Origin: Candidatus Woesearchaeota archaeon
GTDB taxonomy: Archaea; Nanoarchaeota; Nanoarchaeia; Woesearchaeales; JAGVZT01
NCBI GenBank assembly: GCA_017608295.1
Contig: JAFCGF010000002.1
Location: 1 to 64,000, forward strand
DNA: 64,000 bases
Direction of reading: 5' to 3'
Positions 26,566 through 34,218 of this stretch are shown here, piece after piece. Under the pieces are notes generated by a model, which was not told the origin of the DNA, made no database searches, and was given only the letters and a program-made list of their open reading frames with translations. Within the stretch, counting starts at the first letter, position 1; the number at the start of each line of letters is the position of its first letter. The translations under genes were made by a program, and so were the position numbers.

Positions 26566-26703
26566 TCACCTGGCAAGCACGCGGGCTGGGGTCTGCCTAG
26601 GCTTGAAGAAAATTCTGTCTCCGCAATAGGGGCATCTGAGCTTTTTCTTTATGTCGTCGTCTGTCAGTCCCTTTCCGCACTTAAAGCATTTGTATTCTAC
26701 CAT
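26566..26703 (-). CDS. rpoP: DNA-directed RNA polymerase subunit P (Rpo12)
   Basis: A 45-residue zinc ribbon: MVEYKCFKCGKGL, then RCPYCGDRIFFKPR, ending ARVLAR. Two CxxC pairs bind one zinc. This is the archaeal counterpart of Rpb12/RpoP, and the order eL43-rpoP-pcc1-pfdB is a conserved archaeal cluster. The ATG is at 26703 and the TGA at 26566-26568, three bases before pcc1. Confidence 0.92.
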   Translation of the reverse strand: MVEYKCFKCGKGLTDDDIKKKLRCPYCGDRIFFKPRQTPARVLAR

Positions 26704-26712
26704 ACGCTCTCC

Positions 26713-27114
26713 TCAACTTTCCGGCGCTGCGGGCTCTTCTGGCTCTGTGGTTTCAGGGACAGGAGTTTCCACTTCTGCAACAGGCTCTTCTGGCTCTTGA
26801 GCTTCAGGAGCAGGGGTTTCTACCTCTGGAACAGGTTCCGCTGGCTTTTCTTCTTTCTTGGCTTCAATCGGCTCCTCTTCTCCGACAACCTTCTTGCGCC
26901 GAGTTCCCACGCTGTATGCCCTGCCTGTGAATTTTGCGCCGCACTTCCTGCATTCCCATATGCCTGTGGCAACACGCTTCACGCGGATAGCGCGGCAGTA
27001 GGGACAGAGATGATTCTTCCTCTGTTCCGCCTCAACCTGGCCGAACTTCAACTTGACTCCTCTTCCGTAGCGGGCGCCAAACCTCTTGATTGACCCGGGT
27101 CGTCTCTTTGCCAT
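26713..27114 (-). CDS. rpl37ae: Ribosomal protein eL43 (L37Ae) with long acidic/Pro tail
   Basis: 133 residues. The first 75 are a normal eL43: basic N-terminus (RFGARYGRGVK) and a zinc ribbon formed by CPYC and CRKC. The remaining ~55 residues are a Pro/Glu/Val repeat (two imperfect copies of EVETPxPExxEPEEP), absent from standard eL43 of about 75-95 residues. The tail is low complexity and probably flexible on the ribosome surface. First gene of the rpoP-pcc1-pfdB operon. Confidence 0.93.
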   Translation of the reverse strand: MAKRRPGSIKRFGARYGRGVKLKFGQVEAEQRKNHLCPYCRAIRVKRVATGIWECRKCGAKFTGRAYSVGTRRKKVVGEEEPIEAKKEEKPAEPVPEVETPAPEAQEPEEPVAEVETPVPETTEPEEPAAPES

Positions 27115-27182
27115 TTTTTCTCGTTATCCTCGGTGGTTATTTATATCTTTTCTTTGGGGCTTTCAGTTTAATGGGTAAAAAT

Positions 27183-27284
27183 TGGGGCTGCCCGGATTTG
27201 AACCGGGGTCTTCTGGCATTCTGCGCCCCAGCTATGCTGAAGCGTCCCAAACCAGAAAGGATGGCCAAGCTACCCCACAGCCCC
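27183..27284 (-). tRNA. tRNA-Pro (TGG) with a 28-base intron
   Basis: The acceptor stem GGGGCTG/CAGCCCC with discriminator A, the GTGGGGTAGCTTGG D-arm start typical of archaeal tRNA-Pro, and the T-arm GGTTCAAATCC are all present. The anticodon stem TCTGG/CCAGA encloses a loop interrupted after position 37; the anticodon at 34-36 reads TGG. The intron spans 27218-27245 at the canonical 37/38 site and should be removed by the splicing endonuclease at a bulge-helix-bulge. CCA is not encoded. Confidence 0.92.
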
Positions 27285-27407
27285 ATTGGGCTCTGGTCTG
27301 AAACTCTCAGGAGTCCAAGGTGCTTTATAAATATTTGCGCCCTTAGCCCTACCACAACCTATTTAAATGCCCTGAGATTCTCCTGAGAGAGGAAAGAAGA
27401 GGAAAAA

Positions 27408-27785
27408 ATGCTAATCCAAGCACGCTCAAAACGGAAGGTCAGTGGTGCACGCTACAAAAAAGCACGCAAGAAGCGGGCATTCGAAGTGGCACGCAGCCCC
27501 TCACTGACAAAATTGGACCAGACCAAGCTCTTAGATATTCAGGTCCTCGGCCGCCACAAGAAGCTGAGGCTCCTGTCCACTGACAAGGCAAATGTAATTG
27601 ACTCGAAGACAGGGAAATCACAGCTCGTAAATATCAAGACCATCCTCGAGAACCCAGCCAACCGCCATTATGTCAGGCGAAATATCATGACGAAAGGCAC
27701 CATCATCGAGACTGATGCGGGGCATGCGAGGATAACCTCGCGACCGGGGCAGGATGGTACTGTAAACGCAGTGCTACTCTCTTAA
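27408..27785 (+). CDS. rps8e: Ribosomal protein eS8
   Basis: 125 residues, the normal length for archaeal S8e. Signatures: RSKRKVSGARYKKARKKR near the start, the central RLLSTDKANVID, and ENPANRHYVRRNIMTKGTII. Component of the small ribosomal subunit. Followed 27 bases later by the MBF1 gene on the same strand. Confidence 0.93.
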   Translation: MLIQARSKRKVSGARYKKARKKRAFEVARSPSLTKLDQTKLLDIQVLGRHKKLRLLSTDKANVIDSKTGKSQLVNIKTILENPANRHYVRRNIMTKGTIIETDAGHARITSRPGQDGTVNAVLLS

Positions 27786-27812
27786 AAACCCCAATATTTG
27801 GAGGGAGACTAT

Positions 27813-28280
27813 ATGCCGTGCGACATGTGCGGAGCTGACACTGGACTTGTTCTTGCAGAGATTGAAGGCGCTAAACTGAATGTCTGCAAAAATTGTGCGA
27901 GTTATGGGAAGATTCTCGGAAGGGTGCGCAGACCCCTGCCTCCAGCAGCCAAGAAAAGGATGATTCCCATTTCTCCACGAAAAAAACCTGCTGAGCCAGA
28001 ATGGGTCCTTGTGAAAAATTATGCTGAGCGCATAAGGAATAAGCGAGAATCACTCGGGCTGAAACAGAAGCAGATGGCCCAAAAAATAGCAGAGAAGGAA
28101 TCGCTGCTCCACAAGATTGAGACAGGGTCGTTCAAGCCGGGCATTGACCTCGCGAGAAAGATTGAGCGTATCCTTCAGATTACCCTCCTTGAAAAAGTCG
28201 AGTCCTACGACGCACAACTGCCAAAAGCCAAGGGCTCAGCTCTCACGTTAGGAGACATCATCGCAGTCAAGAAGAAGTAG
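27813..28280 (+). CDS. mbf1: Multiprotein bridging factor 1 (archaeal MBF1)
   Basis: 155 residues. An N-terminal zinc ribbon (CDMCGAD, then CKNC) is joined by a Pro-rich linker to a helix-turn-helix (YAERIRNKRESLGLKQKQMAQKIAEKESLLHKIETG), the exact archaeal MBF1 layout. It binds ribosomes and/or transcription factors. The ATG at 27813 follows a GGAGGG site; the TTG at 27798 is not needed. Confidence 0.92.
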   Translation: MPCDMCGADTGLVLAEIEGAKLNVCKNCASYGKILGRVRRPLPPAAKKRMIPISPRKKPAEPEWVLVKNYAERIRNKRESLGLKQKQMAQKIAEKESLLHKIETGSFKPGIDLARKIERILQITLLEKVESYDAQLPKAKGSALTLGDIIAVKKK

Positions 28281-28283
28281 TTC

Positions 28284-28967
28284 TCATAAAGTGCAAAAGT
28301 GCGTGCTCGAGTTCTCACACACTGTTTCAATGATGAAATCCCTGCTCTGTATCCCACAATAAGTCTCATCATTAATGACGAGGCAGGGGAATTCATTGAG
28401 CTCATGATAATCCATGAGGAGCTGGATGGAAGTGAGGTCCAGGTCAGCGTCAAAGGAGAAGATGAGGAGCTCTCCCTTTGCATCACGCTTGATGTCTGTG
28501 AGGATGAATGACTGGTCGTCACACTTAGTACAATCCTCGGAATTCACATAATAGAATGAGATGATCTCCTGGTCGTAATCACACACCTGATTGACCTTTG
28601 CAAGAAGCATCAGGTAAAATACCTCGTTCTCATTGAATACCTTCTTCTGGGCGAGATAAAAAGGGTCTTTCGCGAACTCCTCTGTCGCTGTCCGATACCT
28701 GTCGAGCTTCACTCCCAGTTCCCAGAGCGTGTCGTCAAGGTCATCGAGCTTGCTCTTGAAGGCAAGGCAGGCCATATCGTCCCCGTAGATTTCCGACATA
28801 AGCATAAAGGTCTGCATCTCATGCAGGTTGTTGTACGTGTCCTGGATAAGTGAATTTATGGTCTCTTCTCTCTCAGAATCAAAGACATCTCCCAGGATGA
28901 GAATCGTGGCCAGGAGGAAAACCGTAATAAGGAATGCAAGGACATACAGCTGCTTCTTCATCTCCAT
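28284..28967 (-). CDS. Membrane-anchored thioredoxin-like protein
   Basis: 227 residues. One N-terminal membrane segment (about residues 7-26), a helical middle, and a C-terminal region with SEDCTKCDD followed by a strand (LLIFSFDAD), a helix and FPCLVIN, which fits a thioredoxin fold with a CxxC redox pair and the cis-Pro loop. It would face outside and act on disulfides. The start overlaps the end of the glycosyltransferase gene; the second ATG at 28961 forms an ATGA overlap and is an alternative start. Confidence 0.6.
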   Translation of the reverse strand: MEMKKQLYVLAFLITVFLLATILILGDVFDSEREETINSLIQDTYNNLHEMQTFMLMSEIYGDDMACLAFKSKLDDLDDTLWELGVKLDRYRTATEEFAKDPFYLAQKKVFNENEVFYLMLLAKVNQVCDYDQEIISFYYVNSEDCTKCDDQSFILTDIKRDAKGELLIFSFDADLDLTSIQLLMDYHELNEFPCLVINDETYCGIQSRDFIIETVCENSSTHFCTL

Positions 28968-30193
28968 TTGATGTCCTTCCTCCGTACGATGGCTGTGATG
29001 GCGCTTGTCCAGAATATCTGATACAGGAAGAACATGAGGGGAAAGCCAGTCATGCCCAGCTTGCGCTCAGAATAGTGCTTCTCAGCTATTCTCAGTCCGA
29101 TGAGCATGAGTATTATCCCTGAGATTAATGCGCAGATGCCCACCATGGATATTCTTCCAAGTGAGAGGAAGTCCAACTCAAATTGCAGAATCTGTTCCCA
29201 GATGTTGAAGCCGGTATAATGCAGATGCCATAATCCCTGCCACAAACGCTTCCCTAAAAGATACAGGCTATAATAGAACACGGCAATCCCGCTGAACATA
29301 AGGAAAAAGGTGAAAGGGACGAATAGTGCAAACAGGCCAGTCTCCTTGCTGATGAGAATGTCCTTATGCTTCAGCAGGGTCTGTATCGCGCCAGAGTACC
29401 AGCGCTTTCTCTGCACATACAATTCCTTGAATTTCTCCGGCGTGATTGTGTGCACCTTTGCCTGGAAACAGTTCCGTATCTTATAACCCCCTTTATGAAT
29501 CCTGTAGGCAATCTCAAGATCCTCTGTGATGTTATCTGGGTCAAATCCGCCAATCTCTGCGAAGATGCTCTTCCGGTAAATGGAAAAGGGACCTGGTGTG
29601 ACATTCACGCAGTCAAAGAATGACAGAATCTTAAGGAAAAGAGACAGGCCGATGATGTACTCTATCTCAATGATTTTCTGGAGGAATGTCTTCGGCTCCT
29701 TCACCTCGACGCTGATAGTAACTGCACCAACGTTGGGGCTGTCGAAAAACGGCAGGGCCTTCTCGAACACATCAGGCTCGACGACAGAATCTGAGTCCAT
29801 GCAGGCGACAAATTCGCCCTTGGCGGCAGCTATCCCTTGATTAAGGGAGCGTGGCTTCCTCCAGTTCTCCTTACGGTCAATGAACACGAAACGGCTGTCC
29901 CCCTGTATGCTCCTGCGCACGACCTCACTCGTGTTGTCTTTACTTCCGTCATTCACGATGATGAACTCAATGTTAGGATACGTTATTTTCTTCAGCGACT
30001 CGATGGAGTGGGCGATAACCTTCCCTTCATTGTAAGCAGGAGCAATCACGCTAACGAAAGGCTTCTCGACGAGAGATCCAGCGCTTTCGCGCAGATTCCT
30101 CTTGTTAACGAGCAGCACCAGCGCAAGAAGGACAACAAAGTAGGTAGAGCAGAACCACACAACATAGACTATTGCGTTATACACCGGGTTCAT
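28958..30193 (-). CDS. Membrane glycosyltransferase family 2 (cellulose/hyaluronan synthase-like)
   Basis: 411 residues: a membrane segment at 5-29, a cytosolic GT2 domain and four C-terminal membrane segments. Catalytic motifs: IAPAYNEGKVI, NDGSKDNT, DxD as MDSDS, TED (NITEDLEIA) and QRKRW, the full processive-synthase set. It should polymerise or transfer an activated sugar at the membrane. Co-transcribed with the thioredoxin-like gene; two GT-C-like membrane proteins lie to the right on the same strand. Product unknown. Confidence 0.88.
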   Translation of the reverse strand: MNPVYNAIVYVVWFCSTYFVVLLALVLLVNKRNLRESAGSLVEKPFVSVIAPAYNEGKVIAHSIESLKKITYPNIEFIIVNDGSKDNTSEVVRRSIQGDSRFVFIDRKENWRKPRSLNQGIAAAKGEFVACMDSDSVVEPDVFEKALPFFDSPNVGAVTISVEVKEPKTFLQKIIEIEYIIGLSLFLKILSFFDCVNVTPGPFSIYRKSIFAEIGGFDPDNITEDLEIAYRIHKGGYKIRNCFQAKVHTITPEKFKELYVQRKRWYSGAIQTLLKHKDILISKETGLFALFVPFTFFLMFSGIAVFYYSLYLLGKRLWQGLWHLHYTGFNIWEQILQFELDFLSLGRISMVGICALISGIILMLIGLRIAEKHYSERKLGMTGFPLMFFLYQIFWTSAITAIVRRKDIKWR

Positions 30194-30248
30194 ACGTCAC
30201 GCCACCCCAGAAAGTATTTAATCTTTGGGTATTTATAAAGATTTCTTG

Positions 30249-31769
30249 TCAGGAGCGATAGATAATATTCTGAGTGGGTGAGTCTGCCTCGGGCTGGGCT
30301 TTAAGCAGCCATACTTCCCCTCCAGGGAGTTCATACACATTATCAAAGGTGAGGCTATCCTGAAGGAGAAACAAAAGCCCTTCCTCGTCCCTGTGCCACA
30401 CCTTACCTACCTTCATACTCGGGCTTATGAAGATATAGCGTATGTCCTCCTGAGTGAGCAGGGCTGTGGTTGAGGCGAGATTCCGGTTCAAGTATAGGGT
30501 CTCTGTATGCTCGAGTTTTTGCACACCTTCATTTGAGAGCAAGCCATCGAGATAGGCAGGCTTCTCCGCGAAGTACTCTATATAGAAGCCATTGTCAGGA
30601 TGCGAAAACACCATCCCTTCTGCTTCTCCTGAAAGTTTAGCAAGAGCCATTGCCTGCAGGGGATAGGGTTCACTATTCACTGCCCTGTTAAAATATGATA
30701 GGCCTGTGAAGAGGAGCCCACACCCTATGAGAAGGATAGTCAGCGTACGTATCATTTCAACTTCCCACTCCATCTCCCACAGGGTGATAAAGCCTAGCGC
30801 GGCAAGCATAGCAAGCACTGGAGAGGTATAGAGTGTAAATCGGCGGGGAAAATAAAGAAAACAAAGTCCAAGCACAAGGACAGGGAGATGGCCCGCACTA
30901 TAGGGAAGCCTTCTCTTCCAGACCGCGAAGATGGCGACTGCAGCAAGAAAGAGTGCAAAGGTCGCGAATCCAACGGGTGCGCCAAGGTCACTCACCAGTT
31001 CCATAATATATGGGCGTGCGGCAAACAGGTGCTGGAATAGCGGATATGTCAGTGAAAGCTGGCGGTAGTACATCAGAGGAAGAGGGAGCCCAATGAGGGT
31101 GAAAAAGCCGAGGAGGGGCTCTTTCATAGCGAACGAAGCCACTAAAAGTGTTGTGATGCCCAGGAAAAGGTTGAATGTCCCGAGAAAGAGGGAGATGAAG
31201 AGGAGGATGCCTGCGGCAATGAGGTGCCTGGGGCGACGGCGCTCGGCTGGTGTGAAAAGGAATATCAGCGCAAAGATGTAGAGGGGGAAACCCATATGTA
31301 CTGGCTCAAGCACCAAAGAGAGCCGAAGGTAGGCTGGTGAGAGAATCCAGATAAGCAGGGCTAGGCACCCCACTTTTGAATCCACACCGACGAGCCTCAG
31401 GAGATACCATATGCCTGCAAGGGAAAAAGCAACGATAAACAGCGTGCTTACCCAGTAACCCAGGGTTGTGCCGAACAGAGTGATGAAGAGTGAAAGATAA
31501 ATATAATAGGGATTAAGCGGCAAGAACCTTTCCTGAAGCACATCCCATGCCTGGATGCCTGTCTCACTGAACTGCCGGGCAATCCTCGCCGAAAAATAGC
31601 TCTCGCTTCCGACAGGCAAAGAATCGTACACCCCTATACGCACGGTAACTGGAACCAACCAGGCCAGTGCGGCAAGAGTCACGACAAGCATGACAAGAAT
31701 CTCCTGAGTGCCTACATGCTCTGCCACTGACTGCATTCCCTTCCCACGAGCACCCTTTGAAGCCTTCAT
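30249..31769 (-). CDS. Polytopic membrane protein, GT-C glycosyltransferase-like
   Basis: About 506 residues with ten or more membrane segments followed by a soluble C-terminal domain (about residue 400 on). A short luminal loop after the first segment (YDSLPVGSESYFSARIARQF) resembles the acidic first loop of GT-C enzymes, but Asp/Glu placement is not canonical and there is no WWDYG as in STT3. The ATG at 31769 overlaps the previous stop (ATGA); a longer start at 31790 is less likely. It is similar in design to the next gene. Probably transfers a polyprenyl-phosphate-linked sugar to a surface glycan or protein. Confidence 0.6.
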   Translation of the reverse strand: MKASKGARGKGMQSVAEHVGTQEILVMLVVTLAALAWLVPVTVRIGVYDSLPVGSESYFSARIARQFSETGIQAWDVLQERFLPLNPYYIYLSLFITLFGTTLGYWVSTLFIVAFSLAGIWYLLRLVGVDSKVGCLALLIWILSPAYLRLSLVLEPVHMGFPLYIFALIFLFTPAERRRPRHLIAAGILLFISLFLGTFNLFLGITTLLVASFAMKEPLLGFFTLIGLPLPLMYYRQLSLTYPLFQHLFAARPYIMELVSDLGAPVGFATFALFLAAVAIFAVWKRRLPYSAGHLPVLVLGLCFLYFPRRFTLYTSPVLAMLAALGFITLWEMEWEVEMIRTLTILLIGCGLLFTGLSYFNRAVNSEPYPLQAMALAKLSGEAEGMVFSHPDNGFYIEYFAEKPAYLDGLLSNEGVQKLEHTETLYLNRNLASTTALLTQEDIRYIFISPSMKVGKVWHRDEEGLLFLLQDSLTFDNVYELPGGEVWLLKAQPEADSPTQNIIYRS

Positions 31770-33301
31770 CTCTCCACCTGCAATGTACATTTCCTATGAA
31801 GGATGACGGGGCTGTCACCCTCCCATTTTGGATAGACCCTCACAAGGCAGCGGTCATCCTCTATGGGCAAGGTGCCTATCTCATACTGTTCCCTCGCCCC
31901 CCAAACATAGATGTAATCTATATCATATTTGTCGAGCAACCTGATTGCTTCGGTCTGTGAATGTGTTGTGAATATAGTGTCAACATCCTGGAGGCGATCG
32001 CCAGCCTGCCGTACAAGGAGAAAGTTGTTATCTATGGCATTCGGCCGTTTCGCAAGCGCTGTTATGTAATGGCCCTCATCAAGTGTGGCAAGGACTGTAG
32101 CATCTTCAGGCACATTTTCCCTAAGCCAAAGGAAGGCATCAAGTTCCGCATTACTCGGGACTTGCTCAAGGGAATTGAATGCGGATGTGGCTGATGGAAG
32201 AATTGCTGTGATGATAATCAGGATGACAAGCCCCAGGCGAATCCAGCGGGTGTAGCTTTCGATTTTACTTTTCGACAGAGTGACGAGAAGGAGCTTATAA
32301 CTCTGGCCAAAGAGAACGACAAGTGTGAATCCGAGGCAGATGAGGCCGATGTTAAGGGGAAGGAGGCGCATTCCCAGAAGTGAGAACACTGCCAAGGCAA
32401 ATCCAAAGAGAAGGAAAACGACGCGCTTTCTCTCAACAACGACATGGTTATAGCCCGCATAGAGGCCGAACACAAAGGGCAGAAGGCCGATGACTGATAT
32501 CGCCTCGATAAGGTCGAACTGTGAGAATAACTGGTTCAGGAGCTGAGGGGGGATATTCTGCCACACGACAGTGGGGCCATGAGCAAGGAAGACATTCTTG
32601 AAGATGATGAAACTGAGCCAGGTGATGAAAAATGTGGCAAATATGACGACTTCACCCTCTGCACGGGAACCACTCATCTTCTCCATCTTGAGGAGAATGA
32701 GATAGAATATGAGGCCAAACACAAGGAGGAAGACACTCGCATGAAAAAAGGAAAGCACGAGGATGCAGCCCAATATCCAAGGGACTGTACGCTGGTCCTT
32801 GTGGAGCAGCTGGAAAAGATACAATGTAAAAAACATCAGGGGAACAGTGAATGAATAGACTGAGAGAGTATTCGTGGTTTCAGACACATACACAGGAACA
32901 AACCCTGACAGGAACGCCGCCACCAGTGAAGCCTCACGGTTCTTCGTAAGGTCACGGCAGATCAGATACGTCACAATGACTATTGTCGAGGCAACCAGGT
33001 TAGGAATCACCTTGAACGCGACAATCTCAGGCAGGATGAAGGACAGGCCTGCCAAGAGATAATGGAACAGGGGCAGGAACATGAATGTCCGTCCCCCATA
33101 ACTCAAAGAGTCTTCAAAGAGAGGTAGGCGCGTCTCACGGATGCTCTCAACTTGCCTCAGCACGAAATAGCTTTCTGGAGAGCTGTACTCAGGGGTTTGG
33201 AGGGCAAAAGCAAGGCGAAATGAGACTGTAAGAATGAATATAGCTAGGAGTATTGCATGCTCCTTCTTCCACTCTAACCTCACGCCTTCAAGCCTTTGCA
33301 T
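31766..33301 (-). CDS. Polytopic membrane protein, GT-C glycosyltransferase-like
   Basis: 511 residues, about twelve membrane segments. The first external loop (ALQTPEYSSPESYFVLRQVESIRET) parallels that of the downstream gene, and both have a C-terminal soluble part (EVPSNAELDAFLWLRENVPEDATVLA is its start region) like many archaeal oligosaccharyl- or mannosyltransferase-related proteins. GGAGGAC precedes the ATG and a TTTATAAG box lies about 50 bases upstream. The two genes look like diverged duplicates working as a pair. Confidence 0.6.
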   Translation of the reverse strand: MQRLEGVRLEWKKEHAILLAIFILTVSFRLAFALQTPEYSSPESYFVLRQVESIRETRLPLFEDSLSYGGRTFMFLPLFHYLLAGLSFILPEIVAFKVIPNLVASTIVIVTYLICRDLTKNREASLVAAFLSGFVPVYVSETTNTLSVYSFTVPLMFFTLYLFQLLHKDQRTVPWILGCILVLSFFHASVFLLVFGLIFYLILLKMEKMSGSRAEGEVVIFATFFITWLSFIIFKNVFLAHGPTVVWQNIPPQLLNQLFSQFDLIEAISVIGLLPFVFGLYAGYNHVVVERKRVVFLLFGFALAVFSLLGMRLLPLNIGLICLGFTLVVLFGQSYKLLLVTLSKSKIESYTRWIRLGLVILIIITAILPSATSAFNSLEQVPSNAELDAFLWLRENVPEDATVLATLDEGHYITALAKRPNAIDNNFLLVRQAGDRLQDVDTIFTTHSQTEAIRLLDKYDIDYIYVWGAREQYEIGTLPIEDDRCLVRVYPKWEGDSPVILHRKCTLQVER

Positions 33302-33410
33302 TGTCCTCCGCCTGGAAAATCCCCTTCCAACAACCGGGAGGATATTTAACTTATAAAGCTTTCAGAAAAAGGCAAAGGGCAGCAACCCCTCTATTAAGGG
33401 GAATGGGAAA

Positions 33411-33420
33411 GTTTTATAAA
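33411..33420 (+). promoter_or_regulatory. TATA box and structured leader of psmB
   Basis: GTTTTATAAA predicts a start near 33442, though a slightly earlier start would put two hairpins into the leader: CTTACTG-agcac-CAGTAAG (33431-33449) and TCTTG-ttctaag-CAAGA (33451-33467). The leader ends with GAGGTGG before the ATG at 33505. Confidence 0.45.
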
Positions 33421-33504
33421 TGGCGAACCGCTTACTGAGCACCAGTAAGGTCTTGTTCTAAGCAAGATGATTCATACCGACTATAATATTTGAGGTGGCT
33501 GTTT

Positions 33505-34140
33505 ATGAAGGATAAAACACTACAGACTGGAACGACAACAATCGCAATCCTCTGCAAAGAAGGCATCATCCTAGCTGCGGATCGCAAGGCAACTGCCGGC
33601 ACGATGATTGTAGACAAAAAAGCAATAAAAATCCATAAGATTGCCGGTAAGATGGCTCTCACCACATCGGGAAGCGTATCAGACCTTCAGCTTCTCACAA
33701 AGCTCATCACCGCCGAATTAAGCCTCAAGCGTTACCGCACAGAACTCGAGCCCCTGACCAAAGAGGCTGCACATCTTCTCGCGAGCCTAGTATATTCCAA
33801 TATACGGAGTTTCTCAATCATCCCGGGAATAACACATTTCATCCTTGGCGGGCATGACCAGAATGGCTACCACATCTACGATATCTTCGCTGATGGCTCC
33901 ATCTCTGAGGTGGAGAAATATTACGCTTCTGGAAGCGGCTCTGTCTTCGCTCTTGGGGTATTGGATACTCTCTATAGGGATGATATGGACTCCAAGGAGG
34001 CAGTGGAGCTTGCCAAGAGGGGACTCAATGCAGCATTGCAGAGAGACTCCGCGACAGGTGAAGGGCTGGACATCATCCGCATCACTCCAACTGAGATTGT
34101 TAAGATAGAATCACGAGAGCTAAGGCTCAAGATTGAGTAG
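33505..34140 (+). CDS. psmB: 20S proteasome beta subunit
   Basis: About 211 residues from the ATG at 33505 (GAGGTGG ribosome site; the TTG at 33490 is upstream of it). The propeptide is only nine residues and ends in Gly; autocleavage exposes Thr10 in TGTTTIAI as the N-terminal nucleophile. The ADRKATAG segment and the SGSVSDLQ and GSGSVFALGVLD motifs are standard. It forms the inner catalytic rings of the proteasome. The alpha subunit is not in the window. Confidence 0.94.
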   Translation: MKDKTLQTGTTTIAILCKEGIILAADRKATAGTMIVDKKAIKIHKIAGKMALTTSGSVSDLQLLTKLITAELSLKRYRTELEPLTKEAAHLLASLVYSNIRSFSIIPGITHFILGGHDQNGYHIYDIFADGSISEVEKYYASGSGSVFALGVLDTLYRDDMDSKEAVELAKRGLNAALQRDSATGEGLDIIRITPTEIVKIESRELRLKIE

Positions 34141-34218
34141 CAGGAACCCACAATATGGAGGGCTGGTAGCACCATAGCCAGCACTGAATATACTAATAAT
34201 AATTGAGAGGGATATTCT

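Noticed and set aside
26314..27093. A 259-residue plus-strand ORF
   Set aside because: It is antisense to pcc1, rpoP and eL43, all firmly identified, and looks Cys/Phe-rich as antisense frames of Glu/Lys-rich genes do.
30249..33301. STT3 oligosaccharyltransferase
   Set aside because: Size and topology are suggestive, but the WWDYG motif and DK/MI motifs were not found in either protein.
33421..33504. tRNA-like or small RNA gene in front of psmB
   Set aside because: Two hairpins are present but there is no acceptor stem or T-arm consensus; treated as a structured leader.
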